From an uncultured Clostridia bacterium (GTDB taxonomy: Bacteria; Bacillota; Clostridia; Christensenellales; Borkfalkiaceae), in assembly GCA_947176445.1 (NCBI GenBank), contig CAMWQK010000013.1, positions 1 to 11,233 of the forward strand: DNA of 11,233 nucleotides. Direction: 5' to 3'. Each line of letters starts with the position of its first letter. Positions within the stretch are counted from its first letter, which is position 1. This document shows, in pieces, positions 6,628-11,233 of the stretch. Under the pieces are notes generated by a model. That model saw only the letters and a program-made list of their open reading frames with translations. It did not search any database and had not been told where the DNA came from. A program made the position numbers and the translations under genes.

Positions 6628-7329
6628 TCAGTCTGTAAAAAAGTCTTCCCGCCTTAGCGAGGCGCGGAGTTTTTCGAGCGCGCGCTTTTCGATGCGGGAG
6701 ACGTAGGAGCGGGAGATTTTCAACTTTTGCGCGACCTCGCGCTGCGCGAGCGGCACGCCGCCCGTGAAGGCGTAGCGCATACAGATGATCGTCGTCTCGC
6801 GCTCGGTGAGCACCGATTTGATCGCCGCGAGGAACTTCGCCTGCATGAGCGACTGCTCCACCCCCGCAAAGACCTTATCTTCCTTTTCAAAGAGGAGATC
6901 CATGAGCGTGAGCTCGTTTCCGTCCTTATCCGTGCCCACGGGATCGGAAAGCGACACGTTGTTTTTGTGCTTCTTTCCCGAGCGGATGAGCATTAAAATT
7001 TCGTTCTCGATACACCGCGCGGTATACGTCGCAAGGCGGGTGCCGTGCCCCGCCTCGTATGTATTGATCGCCTTGATGAGCCCGATGCTGCCCACAGAGA
7101 TCATGTCGTCCGTCTCCGCCGCGCCGTTGTACTTTTTTACGATGTGCGCAACGAGGCGCATATTGTGCTTGACGAGCATATCCTTGGCGGCGCGGTCGCC
7201 CGCCTTGGCGAGCTTTAAGTATTTTTCCTCGTCCTCTTTGGAGAGAGGCTTCGGGTAAGAATTTCCGTCGCGGAACGATCCCGTGAAGAAGAATACTCTG
7301 CACAGCACCGCATATAACATTTCTATCAT
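6628..7329 (-). CDS. sigK: Sporulation mother-cell sigma factor SigK
   Basis: SigK directs late mother-cell gene expression (coat, cortex) during endospore formation. The 233 residues show region 2 at about 45-116, with HNMRLVAHIVKKY (55-67), DDMISVGSIGLIKAINTY (74-91) and ATYTARCIENEILM (100-113), then region 4 at about 172-225 with a helix-turn-helix (REVAQKLKISRSYVSRIEKR). HNxRLVAHIVKK and SRSYVSRIEKRALEK favour SigK over its relative SigE. The gene is contiguous across the IENEI region where B. subtilis sigK is interrupted by the skin element. The first 18 or so residues are hydrophobic (MLYAVL, VFFF), resembling the pro-sequence of B. subtilis pro-SigK. There is no Shine-Dalgarno before the ATGs at 7329 or 7320; a mother-cell-type -10 box lies just upstream. 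It stands alone, with a terminator behind it. Confidence 0.93.
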   Translation of the reverse strand: MIEMLYAVLCRVFFFTGSFRDGNSYPKPLSKEDEEKYLKLAKAGDRAAKDMLVKHNMRLVAHIVKKYNGAAETDDMISVGSIGLIKAINTYEAGHGTRLATYTARCIENEILMLIRSGKKHKNNVSLSDPVGTDKDGNELTLMDLLFEKEDKVFAGVEQSLMQAKFLAAIKSVLTERETTIICMRYAFTGGVPLAQREVAQKLKISRSYVSRIEKRALEKLRASLRREDFFTD

Positions 7330-7336
7330 AACAGTC

Positions 7337-7367
7337 TATTATATGCGCGCCGCCGGTTTGAGAATGA
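7337..7367 (-). promoter_or_regulatory. Probable SigE/SigK-type promoter of sigK
   Basis: GCATATAATA at 7346-7337 on the minus strand matches the B. subtilis SigK -10 pattern gCATAnnnTA exactly and differs by one base from the SigE -10 CATACAAT. A SigE-like -35 (TCATTCT, 7367-7361, five of seven to TCATATT) lies 15 bases upstream. No sigma-A -35 is visible at 17 bases. Predicted transcription start is at about 7332-7330, only one to three bases before the first ATG. Confidence 0.55.
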
Positions 7368-7375
7368 ATGATAAG

Positions 7376-8566
7376 TTAATTTCTTCTGCGCAAAATATCG
7401 CCCGCATGCAGCTCGTACGGGCAGTCGAAGGAGTAAATCTCCTGTACGCGCTTGGCGTCGGTCGAGGGCTCGTCTGCACTGTCGCGCATGTGCGCAACCG
7501 TCACTTTTTTCAAAAAACAGTCGTCGGGAGATAAGATTTCCAGCTCATCGCCCTCGTAAAAGCGGTTGCGCATTTCAACGAATGCCCGACCGTTTTCACA
7601 CGATTTCACGATCCCGATAAACTCGCAGCTGCCCTTCGTCTGCGAATTGTCGTAGGAGACGCTCTCGCCGTTCTCCCCGAAGGCGTACGCCGTCGTGTAC
7701 TCCCTGTGCGCCGCCGCCGACAGCTCCGCCCCGAGCTCTTTTGTATATCCCCCGTCGATGATGCGCCGATAGGCGTTGACGATCGTCGCGAGGTAGTACT
7801 CGCTCTTCATGCGCCCCTCGATCTTGAACGAGCAGACGCCCGCCGCCGCAAGCTCTTTGAGGTGCTCGCTCATATTTAAGTCCTTACTGTTGAGAAGGTA
7901 GGTGCCCCGCTCGTCCTCGGTGAGAGAAAGCCACTTATCGCCCTTGCCCTGCCGCGCGCGGATCTCGTACTCGTACCGGCAAGCCTGCACGCACGCGCCG
8001 CGGTTGGAAGAGCGCCCGTCGAGATAGTCGGAAAGCAGACATCTTCCGCTGTAAGAAATGCACATCGCCCCGTGCACGAACGCTTCGAGCTCGAGCGTGG
8101 GATTGCCCGCATGAATTTCCGCAATCTCTTTGAGGGAGAGTTCGCGCGCGAGCACGACGCGGCTTGCGCCGAGCTCCTGCCACATGCCGGCAGCCTCTCT
8201 GTTCGTCGTATTCGCCTGCGTGGAGATATGCACGGGCAGATTCGGCGCAACTCTTCTTGCCGTTCGGAATGCGCCGAGGTCGGACACGAGCACCGCGTCC
8301 GCGCCCGCCCGTTCGAGAAATGCAAAGTACGCTTCGAGGCGGGAAAAATCGTCGTTCTTTGCAAACACGTTGACGGCGACGTACACCTTCTTGCCGCGCG
8401 CGTGCGCATACGCGATTCCCTCTTGTAACTCCTCGTCGGTAAAATTATCGGCGAACGTTCTGAGGGAGAACGCCTTGCCGCCCACGTACACCGCGTCCGC
8501 GCCGAAGTAAAAGGCAAGTTTTAATTTGTTGAGATTGCCCGCAGGGGCAAGTAATTCGACTTTCAT
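7376..8566 (-). CDS. trhP: U32-family tRNA 5-hydroxyuridine synthesis protein TrhP
   Basis: U32 proteins of the TrhP type work with prephenate and an iron-sulfur cluster to hydroxylate U34 of tRNAs; the old label 'peptidase U32' is historical. The product (396 aa from this start) has the N-terminal LLAPAGNLNKLKLAFYFGADAVY barrel start, and the full U32 signature from about residue 161 (EAFVHGAMC, then SGRCLLS). Cysteines near 169, 176, 192, 196 and 245 are candidates for cluster binding, as in the related UbiU/UbiV. FKIEGRMKSEYY (about 247-258) is also typical. It lies directly after trmR, which methylates the hydroxyl product, and this pairing supports TrhP over the rRNA-acting relative RlhA. 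The ATG at 8566 is chosen over 8572 because AGGATGG is properly spaced for it. No terminator is seen after the stop; the sigK promoter follows. Confidence 0.88.
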   Translation of the reverse strand: MKVELLAPAGNLNKLKLAFYFGADAVYVGGKAFSLRTFADNFTDEELQEGIAYAHARGKKVYVAVNVFAKNDDFSRLEAYFAFLERAGADAVLVSDLGAFRTARRVAPNLPVHISTQANTTNREAAGMWQELGASRVVLARELSLKEIAEIHAGNPTLELEAFVHGAMCISYSGRCLLSDYLDGRSSNRGACVQACRYEYEIRARQGKGDKWLSLTEDERGTYLLNSKDLNMSEHLKELAAAGVCSFKIEGRMKSEYYLATIVNAYRRIIDGGYTKELGAELSAAAHREYTTAYAFGENGESVSYDNSQTKGSCEFIGIVKSCENGRAFVEMRNRFYEGDELEILSPDDCFLKKVTVAHMRDSADEPSTDAKRVQEIYSFDCPYELHAGDILRRRN

Positions 8567-8568
8567 AT

Positions 8569-8575
8569 CCATCCT
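8569..8575 (-). promoter_or_regulatory. Ribosome binding site of trhP overlapping the trmR stop
   Basis: AGGATGG on the minus strand overlaps the TAG stop of trmR and places the AGGA core five bases before the ATG at 8566. The nearer ATG at 8572 lies inside this site, so it is an unlikely start. Confidence 0.65.
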
Positions 8576-9176
8576 ATAATTTTACGCTTACCGCGAGTCC
8601 TTCCCCAAGTTCGAGAATTTCCGTTTTCAGCTCGCCGTCGCTTTCAAGCGCCGCAAGATATTCTCGGCTGTGCTCCACGAGCATTATGCGCTTTTTTGGC
8701 GGCTCGCCGCGCACCCAGCCGAACAGCAGAATATCGTCGGAAAACAGCACGCCGCCGCGCACAAGCAATCGCTTGCAGTCGGGCAGATATCGCAAATACT
8801 GCACCTTCGGCCCGTCGAGGAAGATCATATCGTACTCGCCTTCAAGGAGCGGCAATATCTCTCCTGCGTCGCCCTCGTGCAACGTCACCCGATCGGATAC
8901 GCCGAACGCCTCATAATTTTCGCGTGCGGTCTTTGCCCGCGCCGCGTCGAACTCGATCGCCGTGAGTCGCGCCTCGGGATTGCTTAAAAGGAGCGCGATC
9001 GACGTGAGCCCTTCCGCGGAGCCGACTTCCAGAATATGCTGCGTCCTATGCGCATGTGCCCATGTGAGAAGATAGAAAAGCGTCTCGTCCGCCGCCGTGG
9101 GGTCGCGCCCGACTTTTGCGGTCTCGCGGAGCGCAAGCAGCTTTTCGTCTAACCCGAACGCTTCCAGACCGCTCAT
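8574..9176 (-). CDS. trmR: tRNA 5-hydroxyuridine methyltransferase TrmR (YrrM-like)
   Basis: TrmR is a SAM-dependent O-methyltransferase that converts 5-hydroxyuridine at tRNA position 34 to 5-methoxyuridine in Gram-positive bacteria. The 200 residues fit the O-methyltransferase (COMT-like, Methyltransf_3) fold: motif I ILEVGSAEGLTSIALLL at 48-64, acidic IEFD (74-77), the metal and substrate loop FLDGPKVQYLRYL (119-131) and GGVLFSDDILLFG (141-153). In relatives these last two read roughly FIDAAKGQY and SDNVL. The position directly before trhP mirrors the B. subtilis yrrM-yrrN-yrrO order and is the main reason for calling TrmR and not another O-methyltransferase. The start overlaps the stop of the TfoX-domain gene by four bases (ATGA) and has GAGGAAG upstream, so the three genes form one coupled operon. 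Confidence 0.85.
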   Translation of the reverse strand: MSGLEAFGLDEKLLALRETAKVGRDPTAADETLFYLLTWAHAHRTQHILEVGSAEGLTSIALLLSNPEARLTAIEFDAARAKTARENYEAFGVSDRVTLHEGDAGEILPLLEGEYDMIFLDGPKVQYLRYLPDCKRLLVRGGVLFSDDILLFGWVRGEPPKKRIMLVEHSREYLAALESDGELKTEILELGEGLAVSVKL

Positions 9177-9475
9177 TTTTTCTTCCTCGGCGCGGGAAGA
9201 GCGTCTGCGATCGCAGACATCACTTCCGCAAGAAACGCCTTGTCCGCCGTGTTCTCTACGAGATAATACGGTTTTGCGCCGACGTAGGGCGGAACTTCGG
9301 GCGCACCGTCCAGATAGTTACGGGAAGCGGGCGTGATTTTGAGATAGAGGCGGTTGTCGCAGACGTCCCCTACGACCTTCTCCTTGCAATAGAGCACGTA
9401 CTCGCCCATCATGGGGCGGACGCGCACTTCGGGAAGCCCCGCGATGATTTCTTCCAAAGCGCTCTTGTCTGTCAT
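9173..9475 (-). CDS. TfoX/Sxy N-terminal-domain protein (100 aa)
   Basis: The product resembles the N-terminal domain of TfoX/Sxy: VRVRPMMGEYVLYCKEKVVGDVCDNRLYLK corresponds to the family's V..R.MFGEYGLY..GK.FG.ICD.RLYLK core, followed by YVGAKPYYLVE. It lacks the C-terminal TfoX domain. In gamma-proteobacteria TfoX/Sxy promotes competence gene expression, but isolated N-terminal domains are common in Firmicutes without an assigned role, so a competence role should not be assumed. The start at 9475 has AGGAG four bases upstream. Its stop overlaps the trmR start, which couples it to the tRNA wobble-modification genes. The Lys-rich C terminus ends PRKKK. Confidence 0.85.
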   Translation of the reverse strand: MTDKSALEEIIAGLPEVRVRPMMGEYVLYCKEKVVGDVCDNRLYLKITPASRNYLDGAPEVPPYVGAKPYYLVENTADKAFLAEVMSAIADALPAPRKKK

Positions 9476-9488
9476 ATTTCTCCTGAAT

Positions 9489-9515
9489 GAAAAGCCGCTT
9501 TGATCGCGGCTTTTC
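9489..9515 (-). terminator. Terminator-like hairpin after RNase J
   Basis: Perfect 10-bp arms (GAAAAGCCGC at 9489-9498 against 9506-9515) flank a 7-base loop, seven bases after the RNase J stop. The A-run and T-run are part of the stem, giving a short U-tract and a shape that could act in both directions. The ribosome binding site of the next gene follows five bases later, so read-through into the TfoX operon is plausible; I see no separate promoter for that operon in the 46-base gap. Confidence 0.75.
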
Positions 9516-9521
9516 TCGTTG

Positions 9522-11233
9522 TTATAATTCCTGCACGACGGGCAGGATCATGGGCGACTGCTTCGTCTTTTTATACAGATAGTTCTTCATGGCGCGCTTG
9601 ATCGCCTGCGCCAGCTCGCCCGTGCCCGCCTGCGCGCCGCAGCTTTCGATGGCTTTATCGACGACGTCTTTGAGTTCGCGCCGATAGTCGCGCTCCTCCG
9701 AATAGACGAAGCCCCTGCTCTCGATGACGGGATCGCCCAGAACGACGCCGCTCGACACCGCGACGCTAACGATGAAGATGCCCTCGCTCGACATGAGAAT
9801 TCTGTCCTTGAGCACCTCGCTCGTGCCGTAGTCCTCGAAGCCCGCACCATCGATGAGGCGCGCGCCCGACGGAATGCTCTCGCCCTGACGAATGCTCTCC
9901 CCGTCGATCTCCACGCAGTTGCCGATATCGGGAATAAAGATGCACGATTGCGGCATTCCCGTCTCCTGCGCGATGAGTGCGTGCCGCTTCAAGTGGCGGT
10001 ATTCGCCGTGCACGGGAATGAAGAACTTCGGCTTTAACAGCGTGTGCAGAATTTTGTGCTCTTCCTGACAAGCGTGCCCCGAGACGTGGATCTTTTCGAG
10101 GCTCTCGTATACGACGTTCGCACCCTTCTTATAGAGGTTATTGATGACGCGGTAGATCATGCGCTCGTTGCCGGGGATCGGGTTGGCGGAAATGATGATG
10201 GTATCGTTATTGCCGATGGTGACGCGGTTAAAGTCTCCCGACGCCATGCGCGTCAGTGCGCTCATCGGCTCGCCCTGCGAACCCGTGGAGACGATGACGA
10301 TCTCCCGATCGAAGAAGTTCTTCGTCTTTTCGACGTCGACGAGCACCCCCTCGGGAATTTTCAGTTCGCCGATCTTGACCGCCGCCTCGACGACGTTGAA
10401 CATGCTCCGTCCCGAGAGTGCGACCTTTCTTCTGTATTTCACCGCAATGTCGATGATCTGTTGCAGACGGTGCACGTTGGAAGCGAACGTTGCGATGATC
10501 AGCCGCCTGTCCGCATTCTCCGCAAACAGGTGTTCGAGCGTCGTTCCGACGACCTTCTCGCTCATCGTATAGCCGGGGCGCTCGACGTTGGTCGACTCGC
10601 CGAGGTATAAAAGCACGCCCCTCTTGCCGTACTGCGCAATCTCTTCGAGGTCGATGGGCGAGCCCGCAACGGGCGTTAAGTCGATCTTGAAGTCGCCGCT
10701 GTGGAATACGATGCCGAGCGGCGTTTCGATCGCAAATGCGAGCGCGCCCGCGATCGAGTGGTTGACGTTGACAAAGTTGACGGTGAATACGCCCGCCTTT
10801 ACGTGCTCCTTGGGGCTGACCGTCTTTTCGATGAGGTTGTTGAGACGGTGCTCTCTCAGCTTGTTATCGACGAGCGCGAGCGTCAGCTTCGTGCCGTAGA
10901 TGGGCGTGTTCTGGTTGATCTCCTTCATGAGATAGGGCACGCCGCCGATGTGATCCTCGTGTCCGTGCGTTAAAAATACGCCGCGGATCTTATTCTTGTT
11001 CTTTACAAGATAGGTGATATCGGGGAATACGAGGTCGATGCCCGGCATCTCTTCCGTGGGGAAGATGATGCCCGCGTCGATGATGATGATGTCGTTCCCG
11101 TATTCGAGCGCGGTCATGTTCTTGCCGATCTCGCCCACGCCGCCGAAGAACAACACTTTGAGAACGGCACCCTTCTTGCCCTTCTTCTTGCCCTTTTGCG
11201 GGTTGGCGACGATTTCATCGGACTGCTTTATCT
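9522..11233 (-). CDS. rnj: Ribonuclease J (5' end beyond the window)
   Basis: RNase J is the 5'-to-3' exonuclease and endonuclease of mRNA decay and rRNA maturation in Firmicutes. It belongs to the metallo-beta-lactamase/beta-CASP family. The frame stays open to the right edge; 569 residues are visible. They include FGGVGEIGKN, the metal-binding FLTHGHEDHIGG (about 86-97), HSGDFKID, STNVERPG, the beta-CASP region with VSTGSQGEP and HVSGHA, and FIPVHGEYRHLKRHA, followed by the C-terminal domain (KRAMKNYLYKKTKQSP). A GTG at 11156 lies in the middle of strand 1 (KVLFFGG) and is unlikely to be the start. Upstream the frame continues through a Lys/Gly-rich stretch (QKGKKKGKKG). B. subtilis RNase J1 is about 555 aa, so this protein carries an N-terminal basic extension. 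Whether it is the J1 or J2 type cannot be decided here. Confidence 0.95.
   Translation of the reverse strand, partial: IKQSDEIVANPQKGKKKGKKGAVLKVLFFGGVGEIGKNMTALEYGNDIIIIDAGIIFPTEEMPGIDLVFPDITYLVKNKNKIRGVFLTHGHEDHIGGVPYLMKEINQNTPIYGTKLTLALVDNKLREHRLNNLIEKTVSPKEHVKAGVFTVNFVNVNHSIAGALAFAIETPLGIVFHSGDFKIDLTPVAGSPIDLEEIAQYGKRGVLLYLGESTNVERPGYTMSEKVVGTTLEHLFAENADRRLIIATFASNVHRLQQIIDIAVKYRRKVALSGRSMFNVVEAAVKIGELKIPEGVLVDVEKTKNFFDREIVIVSTGSQGEPMSALTRMASGDFNRVTIGNNDTIIISANPIPGNERMIYRVINNLYKKGANVVYESLEKIHVSGHACQEEHKILHTLLKPKFFIPVHGEYRHLKRHALIAQETGMPQSCIFIPDIGNCVEIDGESIRQGESIPSGARLIDGAGFEDYGTSEVLKDRILMSSEGIFIVSVAVSSGVVLGDPVIESRGFVYSEERDYRRELKDVVDKAIESCGAQAGTGELAQAIKRAMKNYLYKKTKQSPMILPVVQEL

Noticed and set aside
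5779..6657. Plus-strand open frame opposite the methyltransferase
   Set aside because: It crosses the sigK terminator and the methyltransferase promoter and shows no recognisable domain; the minus-strand gene explains the region.
9489..9515. Hairpin after RNase J as a mobile-element end or repeat
   Set aside because: It is a single short stem with A/T flanks just after a stop codon and no copies elsewhere in the window, so a terminator is the simpler reading.
1..11233. Defence, CRISPR or mobile-element system
   Set aside because: I found no direct-repeat arrays, transposase, integrase, toxin-antitoxin or nuclease-helicase motifs; every long gene has an ordinary chromosomal explanation or is the lone surface protein.

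Overview
The window looks like chromosomal DNA from a spore-forming, Gram-positive Firmicute of the Clostridia type. The reasons are an intact mother-cell sigma factor (SigK), a typical RNase J, a TrmR/TrhP tRNA wobble-modification pair, AGGAGG-like ribosome binding sites and compact rho-independent terminators. By eye the DNA is moderately GC-rich, which would suit an uncultured gut lineage such as Christensenellales, but that placement is a guess. All eleven genes I can support lie on the minus strand, so transcription runs from high to low coordinates. I saw no mobile element, CRISPR array, tRNA or rRNA.

From the right edge leftwards: RNase J (5' end outside the window) ends in a hairpin. 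A tight operon follows: a small TfoX N-terminal-domain protein, the tRNA 5-hydroxyuridine methyltransferase TrmR and a U32-family hydroxylation protein TrhP. Together the last two should make 5-methoxyuridine at tRNA position 34. Next is sigK with a mother-cell-type -10 element at its start codon and a strong terminator behind it. A near-consensus housekeeping promoter then drives an overlapping pair: an RlmI-like methyltransferase and a single-domain RluA-family pseudouridine synthase. Both are probably RNA modifiers.

The middle of the window is one large gene (about 760 aa) for an exported, membrane-anchored, beta-rich surface protein of unknown function. It has its own promoter, a structured leader and a classic terminator. 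Left of it are a small DUF378 membrane protein and a ferrous-iron uptake operon, feoA-feoB. The feoB 3' end overlaps the start of a second RluA-type pseudouridine synthase with an S4 domain, which runs off the left edge.

The content is mostly housekeeping; no clear new multi-gene system is present. The points most worth a second look are: two genes whose promoter elements sit so close to the start codon that the mRNAs would be leaderless, a FeoB whose G4 guanine-recognition motif is degenerate and whose helical spacer domain is missing, the unknown surface protein, and a feoA start with no Shine-Dalgarno but a perfect hairpin against it.
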